The notes under the pieces are model-generated. The model was not told the origin of the DNA, made no database searches, and saw only the letters and a program-made list of their open reading frames with translations. Below, in pieces: positions 33,843-43,006 of a stretch of DNA of 64,000 nucleotides. Every line of letters begins with the position of its first letter. The stretch's first letter is position 1. The position numbers and the translations under genes are program-made. The DNA lies in NCBI RefSeq assembly GCF_022489065.1, contig NZ_JAKVTW010000012.1, forward strand, positions 62,001-126,000, written 5' to 3'. Origin of the DNA: Vreelandella neptunia. Its GTDB lineage: Bacteria > Pseudomonadota > Gammaproteobacteria > Pseudomonadales > Halomonadaceae.

Positions 33843-35978
33843 ATGAGTAAAGAGATTGAAGATCATCGCCTGTTTAACCACAGCGGCAACCAGCCATTCG
33901 CCGAGGTATTGGCGCGCCATGTGTCCCGTAGGGATGTGATGCGTGGTGGTTTAAGCATGGCCGCTGCCTCAATGCTTAGCTTTGGCGGTGCTGCTCAAGC
34001 GCTTGCCTCGAGCGGCGCCCAAAAAACACCTCTGACACTGGCGTTTGAAGCGGTTCATGGGTCGCTCACCGATGCCGTTGTGGTGCCGGAAGGTTATGTG
34101 GCCCAAGTCCTGGTGCCGTGGGGCACGCCGCTGCACCAAAATGTTACCTGGCAGCCCGAACAGCCGATGACCGCTGAGCGTCAGGCGGAGAGTGTGGGCA
34201 TGCACCATGACGGTATGGCCGGTTTTGCCCTGGGTACCGACAACGCCTCGCGTCGTTTTGTGCTGGCGCTCAACAATGAGTATATCGACCAAGCAGCGCT
34301 ATGGGCGCCCCAGGGAGGCCCCACTAATGCTGATGAGGGCCAGCGGCCAGCAGAGGAGTCGCGCACCGAAATCAACGCTCACGGTGTTACCCTTGTCGAG
34401 GTCGAAAAGAACGCTAGCGGCCAATGGGCGCACGTGCCGGGATCGCGCTACAACCGCCGTCTCACCAGTGCGACGGTGATGGAACTTTCCGGGCCAGTGG
34501 CGGGCAGTGACTACGTCAAAACGCGCTTTTCGCCTGAGGGTAACCAAACCCGTGGTACCAACAATAACTGTGGTAACGGGGTAACGCCCTGGGGCACCTA
34601 TATAGCCTGTGAAGAGAACTGGCCCGATATCTTTGTGAACCGCGGCGAACGCTTCCAGGACGATGCGCGGATTGGTATTCCCACCGATAAAAGCCGCTAT
34701 GGTTGGGATACTTCGGCAGGTGATGCCTCTGAACAGAATGACGAATTTGCTCGCTTCGACATTACTTCGCGCGGCGAGCGTGCTGAAGATGACTATCGTA
34801 ACGAAGCACGCACGTTTGGCTACCAGGTGGAGGTCGATCCTTATAGTGATGCATTGGCGGTTAAGCGTACGGCACTTGGGCGTTTCCGCCATGAAGGGTG
34901 TTGGTTAGGCAAGCTGGAAGCAGGTCAGCCAGTGGTTTACTATTCGGGGCACGATGCCCGCAACGAGTACGTATACAAATATGTTTCTGATACTGCCTGG
35001 AATCCCGCCGATGCCAACCGCCCAGGTGAAGAGTACGATCGTCTTGCCATTGGCAACAAATATTTGGATAACGGCACTCTCTATGTGGCCCGTTTCCATG
35101 CTGACGGCAGCGGCGAATGGCTGCCGCTAACGCCTAGCACCCAAACGCGCGATGGACGCACACTGGCGGCGGCGTTGGGGCTAGCCGACGACGATGCGGC
35201 AGGTATCATTATCAACACCTGCGATGCAGCAGATTTGTTGGGCGCCACGCCAATGGATCGTCCTGAGTGGGCTTCCGTCGATCCGGCATCCGGTGAGGTG
35301 TATCTCACCCTCACCAATAACACGCAGCGTACCGCTGAAGAGACAACCCCAACTTATACTAATGACGGTGAGCATCTGGAACAAGTAGGTGTTGGTTACG
35401 ATTTAGCACCCACCAATGCCGCCAACCCTCGCGCCAATAACGAAGCGGGGCATATTATTCGCTGGCGCGAAAGCCGGTTGCCCAACGCCTTTACTTGGGA
35501 GGTGTTTGTGTTTGGCGCCGCCGCTGACGATGCCGATAATCACTCGGGCCTGACAGAAATGAATCAGTTCGCCAGCCCCGATGGGCTCTGGTTTGATGAG
35601 CGCGATGACGGTCAAGGTATCCTCTGGATCCAGACTGATAACGGCTATGAAGGTGTCACGGAGTACACCAATGACCAGTTGCTCGCGGTGGTACCTAACG
35701 GGCTAGACGATATTCAAGGCACCGGCCCGGTGGTTAACAGCAGTAACCAGCAGCAGCTTAAACGCTTTGCGGTAGGGCCGAACGGCTGCGAAGTGACGGG
35801 TATTTTTGCAACGCCGGATAAAACCGCGCTGTTTATTAACATTCAGCATCCGGGTAACTGGCCTGCCGATGGTAGCGAGCTAGTGCAAGACGCCACCGTG
35901 GCGGCCAGCGGCCAAGTACGCCCTCGAGCATCGACTGTTGTTATTCAGAAACGCGATGGCGGGCAGATAGGCGTGTAA
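33843..35978 (+). CDS. phoX: PhoX-family alkaline phosphatase (DUF839), Tat-exported
   Basis: A 711-residue protein of the PhoX family, calcium/iron-dependent phosphatases that release phosphate from organic monoesters outside the cytoplasm. A twin-arginine signal SRRDVM (residues 28-33) is followed by a hydrophobic stretch ending at AQALA. NNNCGNGVTPWGTYIACEEN (about 240-259) carries the Cys-containing metal/active-site region typical of the family, and GCEVTGIFATPDKTALFINIQHPG lies near the end. AGAGGGAG precedes the ATG. A PHO box lies upstream and a strong terminator downstream, so it is a single-gene PhoB unit. Confidence 0.92.
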   Translation: MSKEIEDHRLFNHSGNQPFAEVLARHVSRRDVMRGGLSMAAASMLSFGGAAQALASSGAQKTPLTLAFEAVHGSLTDAVVVPEGYVAQVLVPWGTPLHQNVTWQPEQPMTAERQAESVGMHHDGMAGFALGTDNASRRFVLALNNEYIDQAALWAPQGGPTNADEGQRPAEESRTEINAHGVTLVEVEKNASGQWAHVPGSRYNRRLTSATVMELSGPVAGSDYVKTRFSPEGNQTRGTNNNCGNGVTPWGTYIACEENWPDIFVNRGERFQDDARIGIPTDKSRYGWDTSAGDASEQNDEFARFDITSRGERAEDDYRNEARTFGYQVEVDPYSDALAVKRTALGRFRHEGCWLGKLEAGQPVVYYSGHDARNEYVYKYVSDTAWNPADANRPGEEYDRLAIGNKYLDNGTLYVARFHADGSGEWLPLTPSTQTRDGRTLAAALGLADDDAAGIIINTCDAADLLGATPMDRPEWASVDPASGEVYLTLTNNTQRTAEETTPTYTNDGEHLEQVGVGYDLAPTNAANPRANNEAGHIIRWRESRLPNAFTWEVFVFGAAADDADNHSGLTEMNQFASPDGLWFDERDDGQGILWIQTDNGYEGVTEYTNDQLLAVVPNGLDDIQGTGPVVNSSNQQQLKRFAVGPNGCEVTGIFATPDKTALFINIQHPGNWPADGSELVQDATVAASGQVRPRASTVVIQKRDGGQIGV

Positions 35979-36047
35979 AAAACAGGCGTCGAGTGCAAAG
36001 CCTAATAACTATATTAGGTGCTTAAAACGCAATTAAGGACTTCATTC

Positions 36048-36083
36048 AAAGCTTCGAACCTCTCACAGGTTCGAAGCTTTTTT
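36048..36083 (+). terminator. Rho-independent terminator of phoX
   Basis: A perfect 14-bp stem (36048-36061 with 36067-36080, loop CTCAC) with T residues to 36083. It ends phoX on the plus strand and, as a hairpin without T run on the other strand, may also hold back minus-strand transcription leaving the DUF1127 gene. A smaller palindrome CCTAATA/TATTAGG (36001-36018) precedes it. Confidence 0.92.
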
Positions 36084-36087
36084 GATT

Positions 36088-36423
36088 CTAGGTCTGCTGA
36101 ACTTGCCGCTTGTTCTGTCGGGTTTCTAACGCGTGAAGGGAGTCGACTTTCAATGGGAGCTGGTTGGCCCAGAGTATATCTTCACGGCTGTGACCAATAT
36201 CCAGCAGTAATTGATCGTCGTGGGCCAGCAGCGGCAGTATATGGCGGCGGAAAAGCCGCCGGCGACGGTAATGCCACCAGGCCATATCGAGCGCGCGAAC
36301 TAGCCTCATTGACGGCATGGCAGGCAGGTAAAAATGCAATTGTGGTGGCTTGGGGGGCGGCGCCAATTGGCTCGCTTTTTCCCAGGCATGTTGGGCATGT
36401 TGGATCGGGTGTTCACACTTCAT
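36088..36423 (-). CDS. DUF1127-domain small protein
   Basis: A 111-residue basic protein. The C-terminal part YRRRRLFRRHILPLLAHDDQ, then LLLDIGHSREDI (about residues 52-85), matches the DUF1127 pattern (arginine-rich start, DDxLLxDIGxSRxDI). The N-terminal 50 residues are longer than in most members. AAGGAGGTG precedes the ATG, a very strong ribosome site. It is divergent from a LysR gene, an arrangement often seen for DUF1127 genes. Related small proteins act in RNA, phosphate and carbon control; the role here is unknown. Confidence 0.8.
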   Translation of the reverse strand: MKCEHPIQHAQHAWEKASQLAPPPKPPQLHFYLPAMPSMRLVRALDMAWWHYRRRRLFRRHILPLLAHDDQLLLDIGHSREDILWANQLPLKVDSLHALETRQNKRQVQQT

Positions 36424-36608
36424 CGCGCACCTCCTTTTTCACAACGACTGTGCAGTCAACGGCGCTTGGGCACCGGCTGGACAGCGGTGATCTGTGGTTA
36501 ATAAGTAGGAGGGTCGCGACCTCTGGTTATCAGCTTGGCGCTTTGACTTGGATCAATCAAACGAAAAGATCTACACTAAGCATTAAGTTTTTCTGAAAGG
36601 TGAGCGTG

Positions 36609-37502
36609 ATGAATCAACTATCGACCATGGCTCCCAGCCGGGCTGCCTTGCCGCTACTGGATAGCGAGGTGCTGCGCACCTTTGTAACCATTGCTGAAAG
36701 TGGCAGCTTCACGCGCGCTGCTCAGCAGCTGTTTCGCACCCCATCGGCGCTGAGCATGCAGATCAAACGCCTAGAAGAGATCCTCGGCCAGACGCTGTTT
36801 GTGCGCGAAGCGCGCCACGTCCGCCTGACTGCCGAGGGAGAAGTGCTGCTGGGCTATGGACGTCGGCTGCTTAAACTCAATGCGGAAGCGGTGACCCAGT
36901 TTTTAGCCCCTACCATCGAAGGGCGCGTTGGGCTGGGGATAACCGACGACGTGGTGGGGCGTATTTTGCCCACCGTTTTAGCCCAGTTTGCCCGCTCGCA
37001 CCCTGCAGTTCAGGTCGATGTGGTGGTTGGCCGTAGTATCGAATTGCTTGCAAGACTCGATGAAGGAGAACTTGATCTCGCCTTGGTAATGTCAGGGGAG
37101 CCTGGTCAAGCGGCACGTGGGGAGGTCGTTCATAGCGAACCGCTGGTATGGGCGGGCCGTGAAGGTGGCTTGGCAGCCCAGCGCGACCCGCTACCGGTGA
37201 CGCTGGCTCAACAGGGATGTGCGTGGCGTCGAATTGCACTCAACGCACTGGATAGCGCCGGGGTGAATTACCGCATCGCCTACTCCTGCGACCACTGTGC
37301 CGGTCAGGAAGCTGCGATGTTGGCAGACCTGGCCATTTCCCCGTTTCCGAAAAGCTTGATTCGATCTCCGCTCAAGCGCCTCACCAGTGACGCACTGCCC
37401 CCACTCGCTGATTACCAAGTGGCGCTGGTTAAGCGTGCTGGCAGTGGCGACGCCAGCGAAGTACTGGCCGAACGGGTGGTGGAGGCTTTTCGGGAAGGGT
37501 GA
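36609..37502 (+). CDS. LysR-family transcriptional regulator
   Basis: A 297-residue LysR-type protein. The HTH region has VLRTFVTIAESGSFTRAAQQ and SALSMQIKRLEEILGQTLF; the effector domain spans about 95-290. The N-terminal HTH is preceded by about 16 extra residues. ATG 36609 is chosen because AAAGGTGAG lies upstream; GTG 36600 is also in frame. It is divergent from the DUF1127 gene at 36088, which it may control. It converges on the GntR gene at 37535 with only 32 bases between. Confidence 0.9.
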   Translation: MNQLSTMAPSRAALPLLDSEVLRTFVTIAESGSFTRAAQQLFRTPSALSMQIKRLEEILGQTLFVREARHVRLTAEGEVLLGYGRRLLKLNAEAVTQFLAPTIEGRVGLGITDDVVGRILPTVLAQFARSHPAVQVDVVVGRSIELLARLDEGELDLALVMSGEPGQAARGEVVHSEPLVWAGREGGLAAQRDPLPVTLAQQGCAWRRIALNALDSAGVNYRIAYSCDHCAGQEAAMLADLAISPFPKSLIRSPLKRLTSDALPPLADYQVALVKRAGSGDASEVLAERVVEAFREG

Positions 37503-37534
37503 ACCCACGCCATCTGAAGAAATTGCCAATTATG

Positions 37535-38293
37535 CTAACTCGGTGCTGCACTCAGCTCGCTGTCACCTTCATAAGTAAGGTTGGTTTCCCAGCTTTCGCT
37601 GCTAACGGCGATGGCCGCGTGAATACCGGCACTATCGCCTGCCTTGAAGGCTTTATAGATAGCTTTGTGATCCTTTAAGGCCGTTTCAGGCAGGGAACGC
37701 ATAGAGGTTTCCAGTGCGGCCTCAATCAGTTGCAGCAAGGTTTCACCGACGCGAATGGTCATGGGGTTATGGGTGCTGTGCAGAATGGCGCGATGGAAGG
37801 CGATATCGTGCTTGGAGGTTTGAGCACCCTCGCGGATGGCTTCTTCCATGGCGTCGATACTCTGCTGAATGTGCTGATGATCCTCTGCTGTGGCGCTACG
37901 CATGGCTTGCAGGGTGTACGCCGGTTCAAACATCAGACGGAACTCAAGCACATCCCTTGTCATGCCCCGCGCCAAGATCATCCCGAACGCCATAGGATCG
38001 ACTAACGGCGTGCCGGGTTCACGGCGAATCATGGTGCCCTGGCCGCGTTTGACTTCCACAATGCCAATCGCTTGCAGCATTTTGATGGCTTCACGCACGC
38101 TCGATTTGCCAATGCCCAGGCTGTGGGTCAATTCAGTTTCTGAGGGAAGGTAATCCCCTGGCTTCAGGTCGCCGCGTATCAAGGCGCTCTTGATACGCTC
38201 TAGTAGTTGTAGCGCAACGGAACTGCGCTCCATCGAATCCCCAAAAGACGTTGTGTTCGCTGGGTTGGTTTCGGGCTGGCGTTTAAAACTCAT
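37535..38293 (-). CDS. GntR-family regulator, FCD (FadR-like) subfamily
   Basis: A 252-residue regulator. A winged helix (about 25-95, with LPSETELTHSLGIGKSSVRE) precedes an FCD domain (about 105-235) with the expected Asp/His metal-type positions (EFRLMFEP, HDIAFHRAILHSTHNP). GAGG lies before the ATG. It is divergent from the asparaginase gene, and the shared 216-base promoter region holds a CAGACATC palindrome. It is the probable controller of the asparaginase-TRAP-RidA-amidase island; the effector is unknown. Confidence 0.9.
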   Translation of the reverse strand: MSFKRQPETNPANTTSFGDSMERSSVALQLLERIKSALIRGDLKPGDYLPSETELTHSLGIGKSSVREAIKMLQAIGIVEVKRGQGTMIRREPGTPLVDPMAFGMILARGMTRDVLEFRLMFEPAYTLQAMRSATAEDHQHIQQSIDAMEEAIREGAQTSKHDIAFHRAILHSTHNPMTIRVGETLLQLIEAALETSMRSLPETALKDHKAIYKAFKAGDSAGIHAAIAVSSESWETNLTYEGDSELSAAPS

Positions 38294-38454
38294 GTGGGCC
38301 TCACGTGGCTCATCGGGATTTATTGCATGCTAATGAAACGTAAGCCTAGCGGCTTAGAGCCTCTGATCGCATATATTTAAAAGCAATATTCTTATTTTAT
38401 TTTGGTTTATGTGCCTGACTTGCTTATGGCTTGTTCTTTGGTCTAGTCTGAAAA

Positions 38455-38471
38455 CAGACATCTGATGTCTG
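38455..38471. promoter_or_regulatory. Candidate GntR operator upstream of asparaginase
   Basis: CAGACATC-T-GATGTCTG is a perfect 8-bp inverted repeat around one base, placed 39 bases before the asparaginase ATG. A further AGTCTG-AAAA-CAGACA symmetry overlaps its left side. FCD-type GntR proteins often use such short palindromes, so it is the best candidate site for the divergent regulator. Confidence 0.65.
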
Positions 38472-38509
38472 CTGTTTGTATTAGCTTGGCATAAAACAAG
38501 AGAATCTGC

Positions 38510-39505
38510 ATGAGTAAAAAGCACATCGTAGTGCTGACAACGGGCGGCACCATTGCCAGCAAGCCCAGTAATTCAGGGCGTAGCCAGTCAGGGGCATTAA
38601 GCGGAGAGCAACTGCTGGAGCAGGTGGCACTACCCCAGGGCGTCGAGATAACGCTAGAGGTGATGTCGATTCTGCAAAAACCCAGCAATGCTGTCACTCT
38701 CGCCGACCTTGCTGAGCTCCATCGCCAAGGGCGGAAAGCCTTAGCGCGGGCGGATGTGGACGGTCTGGTGATCACCCACGGTACCGATACCTTGGAAGAG
38801 ACTGCTTACTTTCTATCGCTCACGCTGCCCGCGGATAAGCCCTGTATCATCACCGGTTCTCAGCGGGCGCCTCACCAACTGGGCACTGATGCGTTTAAAA
38901 ATATCTGCGATGCCATCGTGGCGGCGGCAAGCCCGCAACTCAGCCAGCTTGGCTGTGTCGTGGCGTTCAACGAGTCGCTGTTTGCGGCTCGCTATGCCCG
39001 CAAGGTGAACAGCTTTCAGCTCAACGGATTTGAAGCCCCTGGCGCTGGTTCGCTGGGATATATCGACGGGCAGCGGGTGAAACTCTATTACGCGGAAAAG
39101 GTGGTCGCGGCCCCGATTAAAGGGTGGGATTTGCCGTTACCACGGGTTGATCTGCTACCCGCCTATTTAGATGCCTCTCCCGCGCTACTGAAAGCCTCTG
39201 TTGAGAGCGGGGCAAAAGCGGTAGTAATCGATGGCTTGGGTCGTGGACATGTACCGCCAAGTTGGATGAACGAAATAAGAGAAATGGTTAGCGCGGGCGT
39301 CCCGATAGCGGTCGTGAGTAGCTGCGCGCAAGGGCCGGTGAATACCAGTTATGAATTTAGCGGCAGCCTAGCCGATTTAGCCTCTGCTGGAGTGCTAACA
39401 CTCAACGATATCAGTGCACGTAAGGCAAGGCTTGCCCTTGCCTTGCTGCTGAGTAGTACCCCACGCGAAGCGCTGGGGGATGCGATGGAGCGCTTGATGG
39501 CGTGA
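38510..39505 (+). CDS. Asparaginase-family amidohydrolase
   Basis: A 331-residue L-asparaginase/glutaminase-type enzyme. The nucleophilic threonine lies in VVLTTGGTIAS (Thr11) and the second active-site strip in VITHGTDTLEETAYFL (about residues 84-99), both canonical. There is no signal peptide, so it should work in the cytoplasm. It hydrolyses asparagine or a related amide to acid and ammonia. It starts an island with TRAP transporter, RidA and amidase under a divergent GntR regulator, so a less usual amide substrate is possible. Confidence 0.9.
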   Translation: MSKKHIVVLTTGGTIASKPSNSGRSQSGALSGEQLLEQVALPQGVEITLEVMSILQKPSNAVTLADLAELHRQGRKALARADVDGLVITHGTDTLEETAYFLSLTLPADKPCIITGSQRAPHQLGTDAFKNICDAIVAAASPQLSQLGCVVAFNESLFAARYARKVNSFQLNGFEAPGAGSLGYIDGQRVKLYYAEKVVAAPIKGWDLPLPRVDLLPAYLDASPALLKASVESGAKAVVIDGLGRGHVPPSWMNEIREMVSAGVPIAVVSSCAQGPVNTSYEFSGSLADLASAGVLTLNDISARKARLALALLLSSTPREALGDAMERLMA

Positions 39506-39584
39506 GCGGCCTCTCAACCTTGCTCAATATGCGGTAACAGGAAACTAAAAAAGCAATTCACCACAACTAAATAAGGTGCTGGAC

Positions 39585-40586
39585 ATGAAACTGACGCTGA
39601 CAAAAGCCACCCTCTCTGCTGCCATTGCCGTTGCTTCTTTAAGTGCGGCTCAACTCCATGCGGCTGACTATACCTTCAGCTTCGCCCATGTGTTGATTGA
39701 AGAAACGCCTAACGGCCAAGCGGCGCTGCGTTTTAAAGAGGAGGTTGAAGAGAAATCTGATGGCCGTATCGAGATCAACGTACTGCCCGCCGCTCAGGTC
39801 GGGGGCGACGTTGAAATCATTGAGCAGATTCAGATGGGCTTGGTTGATATCGGTATCCCTCCCACGGCCACTCTGGGCAACTTTGAGCCGCGCATGCAGA
39901 TTCTGGATCTGCCGTTCTTGATTGCCGATTACGACACCATGGTGGAAACCCTGGATGGTGAAGTGGGTCGCGAAATCCTCGATACCCTGAATGGCCATAA
40001 CATGTATGGCGTCAACTTCTGGGGCGCAGGTTTCCGCCATATCACCAACAATGATCGCCCGATCGAAACCCCCGAGGATATGGATAGTATCCGCATGCGC
40101 ACCATGCAGGCGCCGATCATTATCTCCACCTATGAAAACCTGGGCGCTAACGCCACCGCCATGGCGTTTACCGAGGTGTATAACGGCCTGCAGCAGGGCG
40201 TTGTATCCGGTCAGGAAAACCCGCTGGCTAATATCTACACCATGCGTTTCCACGAGGTGCAGGATTATCTCTCACTGACGAATCACGCTTACCACGCCTA
40301 TGCGGCGGTGATTAATCAGGACTCCTGGGATTCGCTACCAGAAGATCTGCAAGCGATCATGCTGGAAGCCTTTGAAAATGGCCGCGACACGTCCCGCGAA
40401 TTAACGCTGCAGGACGAAGAAACCATTATGGAAGACATTAAAGACGAAATTGCCATTAACGAACTCACTGCAGAGCAGCGCGAAGCCTTTATCGAAGCCA
40501 GCATGCCGGTGCACGAAGAGTATGAAGAGATCGTCACCACCGAACTGCTCCACAAAGTTTATGACTCGGTGGGTATCGAGTACTAA
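39585..40586 (+). CDS. TRAP transporter substrate-binding protein (DctP family)
   Basis: A 333-residue DctP protein. Signal peptide to QLHAAD (about residue 25), then FSFAHVLIEETPNGQAALRF, GFRHITNNDRPIETPEDM and the arginine motif SIRMRTMQAPIIISTYENLG (about 160-180), and GLQQGVVSGQENPLANIYT. ATG 39585 follows AAGG; a GTG at 39576 is in frame but less fitting. It begins 79 bases after the asparaginase stop. The ligand is probably an amino acid derivative or carboxylate that yields the enzymes' substrates, by context only. Confidence 0.92.
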   Translation: MKLTLTKATLSAAIAVASLSAAQLHAADYTFSFAHVLIEETPNGQAALRFKEEVEEKSDGRIEINVLPAAQVGGDVEIIEQIQMGLVDIGIPPTATLGNFEPRMQILDLPFLIADYDTMVETLDGEVGREILDTLNGHNMYGVNFWGAGFRHITNNDRPIETPEDMDSIRMRTMQAPIIISTYENLGANATAMAFTEVYNGLQQGVVSGQENPLANIYTMRFHEVQDYLSLTNHAYHAYAAVINQDSWDSLPEDLQAIMLEAFENGRDTSRELTLQDEETIMEDIKDEIAINELTAEQREAFIEASMPVHEEYEEIVTTELLHKVYDSVGIEY

Positions 40587-40590
40587 GCAG

Positions 40591-40613
40591 AGGTTTCCGT
40601 AAACCTAGTTTTT
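40591..40613 (+). terminator. Stem-loop after dctP with T tract
   Basis: AGGTTT-CCGT-AAACCT (40591-40606) is followed by AGTTTTT. It lies 5 bases after the dctP stop and 49 bases before dctQ. The stem is short, so it should only partly stop transcription, favouring binding-protein mRNA. Confidence 0.65.
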
Positions 40614-40661
40614 ATAAATCTCGCTCTTTTCCTCTTACCCACTTAAGGGTGTGGATCTCTC

Positions 40662-41183
40662 ATGTTCGAAGCGCTCAACAAATGTCTTGATCGCTTGGAA
40701 AGTGTGGCGATGGTCGTTTTCATGTCGATTGCGACCATCCTCACTACCATCCAAGTTGTCTATCGCTACGGCTTTAGCGGTTCGCTGTTTTGGGCTGAAG
40801 AAGTCGTTATTTACTCCATTATCTGTATGAGTTTTGTGGGTGCCAGTATGGGTGTGCGTCATGGCACGCATATTTCGGTCGATGTGCTGAATGCGATTGC
40901 CACGCCCGCCGTTAATCGTTGGCTTCATTTGATCGCTGCAATCATCGGTATCGTGTTCGCTGGCTTTATGACTTATTACGGCTTTGTTCTCTATTTCAGC
41001 ACGCTGGATCGCGGGCAGTTAACTGCTGCACTTAGACTACCCATGGCATGGTTTTACCTGCCGATTGGTGTTTCCGGTGTACTGCTGATTCTGCGTTATC
41101 TATGGGTAATCAATGAAGTCTGGAAAAAGCCTCCGGTAGGTCTCTCCGAAGAGCTTGTAGCCGGTTCGGATAAGCTCATTTAA
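40662..41183 (+). CDS. TRAP transporter small permease (DctQ family)
   Basis: A 173-residue membrane protein with four helices (about 14-34, 48-68, 88-110, 128-150). The DctQ signature SLFWAEEVVIYSIICMSFVG and the following GASMGVRHGTHISVD are clear. It pairs with the DctM protein encoded 16 bases later. The ribosome site is weak (GGTG). Confidence 0.9.
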   Translation: MFEALNKCLDRLESVAMVVFMSIATILTTIQVVYRYGFSGSLFWAEEVVIYSIICMSFVGASMGVRHGTHISVDVLNAIATPAVNRWLHLIAAIIGIVFAGFMTYYGFVLYFSTLDRGQLTAALRLPMAWFYLPIGVSGVLLILRYLWVINEVWKKPPVGLSEELVAGSDKLI

Positions 41184-41199
41184 CTCCTGGAGAGCGACC

Positions 41200-42474
41200 A
41201 TGATTACTGCATTATTACCGATCTTCTTTGCCGTGCTGCTGCTCGGGCTGCCCATCTTTGCCTCATTAGCATTAGCGGTATTTCTCGCCATTGAATTTTT
41301 TGGCTCCACTAACCCCGTGATCGTGCCGATGCGCATGTTTACCGGTATGAATAACTTCTCGCTGATGGCGATTCCGTTCTTTATCCTGGCGGCGGAGTTA
41401 ATGCGGATTGGCGGGCTTTCCGACCGGTTGATCAATCTTGCCAAGGCGTTAGTGGGGTGGGTGCCCGGCGGTTTAGCCGCGGCTACCGTCCTGTCGTGCC
41501 TATTCTTTGGTGCCATTTCCGGTTCAAGCCCCGCTACTGTGGTGGCGATTGGCTCTATCATGTTTCCCGCGCTGGTAGCGGCGGGCTACGATAAACGCTT
41601 TGCCATTGGGTTGATTGCCACCGCCGGTACGCTAGGCCCCATTGTGCCGCCGAGTATTGCACTGATTATCTACGGCTCGGTGACCGGCACATCCGTTGGG
41701 CGTCTGTTTGCAGCAGGCTTATTACCGGCCATCGTTATCGCTTCGATACTGATCGCCTACTGCATTGTTTTTAGCAGCATCAAAGGTTATGAGCGCTCAC
41801 CTTTCCCAACACTACGGCAAATTTTTGCGGCCTTTAAAGACGCTGCCTGGGGCCTTGGCCTGCCGGTGATTCTGCTGGGGGGCATCTACAGCGGCGTATT
41901 CACCCCGACTGAATCGGCAGCGGTGGCCTGCGTATATGGCCTGTTTGTCGGCATGGTGGTGTATCGCACCATCAACCTTAAAGCGCTAGCGGGAACGTTA
42001 AGAAGCTCAGGGCTGATCTCCGCCACGCTGCTGTTGATTACCGCTGGCGCCTCGGCCTTCTCTTGGCTATTGGCAATTACTGGCACGCCCAGCCAGCTGG
42101 CGGGGCAGGTGCTGTCGTGGACGGATGATCCCTTTCAAGTCATGGCGTTGTTTAACGTCGTAATGATTATTGCTGGCTTCTTCCTCGATAGCGCCTCGGC
42201 CATCATCGTACTCTCGCCGCTGCTACAGCCTATCGCTGCGCAAGTGGGCGTCGACCCTGTTCACTTCGGTGTCATTACGTTGATTAACTTCTCAGTGGGC
42301 ATGATTACCCCACCGGTAGGTCTGAACCTGTTCGTCGCCATGGCGATATCTAAAATGTCACTGCAGGAAGTGTTTAAAGCCTGTTTGCCGCTGATTGGTT
42401 TGATGCTGATAGCGCTGATTATTATCACTTATGTACCGTGGCTCAGCACTTGGCTGCCCTCGTTAATCTATTAA
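41200..42474 (+). CDS. TRAP transporter large permease (DctM family)
   Basis: A 424-residue DctM channel with about 12 helices. FTGMNNFSLMAIPFFILAAE (about 44-64), GAISGSSPATVVAIGSIM (about 105-122), GPIVPPSIALIIYGSVTG and MITPPVGLNLFVAMAI (near 368) are the usual blocks. TGGAGAG lies before the ATG. RidA and amidase genes follow on the same strand, so the operon appears to run from asparaginase to amidase. Confidence 0.93.
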   Translation: MITALLPIFFAVLLLGLPIFASLALAVFLAIEFFGSTNPVIVPMRMFTGMNNFSLMAIPFFILAAELMRIGGLSDRLINLAKALVGWVPGGLAAATVLSCLFFGAISGSSPATVVAIGSIMFPALVAAGYDKRFAIGLIATAGTLGPIVPPSIALIIYGSVTGTSVGRLFAAGLLPAIVIASILIAYCIVFSSIKGYERSPFPTLRQIFAAFKDAAWGLGLPVILLGGIYSGVFTPTESAAVACVYGLFVGMVVYRTINLKALAGTLRSSGLISATLLLITAGASAFSWLLAITGTPSQLAGQVLSWTDDPFQVMALFNVVMIIAGFFLDSASAIIVLSPLLQPIAAQVGVDPVHFGVITLINFSVGMITPPVGLNLFVAMAISKMSLQEVFKACLPLIGLMLIALIIITYVPWLSTWLPSLIY

Positions 42475-42514
42475 TCAATGGTTTAAAGACGCTAACAAAT
42501 AAGGACAACGAATC

Positions 42515-42982
42515 ATGAGTAAAACGATTGAACAGGCGGTAGCGGACCAGGGCCTTACATTACCGGCCATTCCAACACCGCGCGGGCTATTTCTGCCCTG
42601 GTCTCGGTTGGGCAATCAGTTGTTTTTAGCGGGCCAGATTTGCGAACGTGGCGGTGATGTTCTCTATCCTGGCAAGGTGGGCGGTGAGTTCGATCTTGAA
42701 ACCGGAAAACTGGCGGCCCAAGCGTGTGCTTTAAACCTCTTGGCGGAATTGAGCGATGCGGTTGATGGTGACTTCTCACGGGTGGTCCGCTGCGTGCGCA
42801 TGAACGGCTTCGTCAATGTGGCGCCGGGCTTTCACGATGTGCCGCTGGTAATCAACGGTGCATCAGAGCTATTTGTCGCGCTGTTTGGTGATGCAGGTCG
42901 CCATGCCAGAACTGCAATTGGGGTGGCGACACTGCCGGGCAATGCCGCGGTGGAAGTCGAAGCAATATTTGAAGTGCGCTAA
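42515..42982 (+). CDS. RidA/YjgF-family protein
   Basis: A 155-residue RidA-superfamily protein. The C-terminal block ARTAIGVATLPGNAAVEVEA (about 130-149) has the arginine that holds the carboxylate of 2-aminoacrylate-type imines, and LFLAGQICERGGDVLYPGKV lies near residue 30. It is of the longer YjgF-like subgroup (about 150 residues) rather than the 128-residue housekeeping RidA. Such proteins speed hydrolysis of enamine/imine intermediates, which suggests that the island produces one. AAGGAC precedes the ATG. Confidence 0.9.
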   Translation: MSKTIEQAVADQGLTLPAIPTPRGLFLPWSRLGNQLFLAGQICERGGDVLYPGKVGGEFDLETGKLAAQACALNLLAELSDAVDGDFSRVVRCVRMNGFVNVAPGFHDVPLVINGASELFVALFGDAGRHARTAIGVATLPGNAAVEVEAIFEVR

Positions 42983-43006
42983 GCACGCTAAGGAGGAATA
43001 TAACGC

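Noticed and set aside
34299..34892. 197-codon minus-strand frame inside phoX
   Set aside because: Antisense shadow of a conserved gene with no recognisable motif.
36018..36596. 192-codon plus-strand frame opposite the DUF1127 gene
   Set aside because: It begins within the small palindrome just before the phoX terminator, contains no known domain, and lies over the DUF1127 gene which has a strong ribosome site and a family match.
39639..40253. 204-codon minus-strand frame inside the third dctP
   Set aside because: Shadow of a conserved binding-protein gene; no ribosome site or family match.
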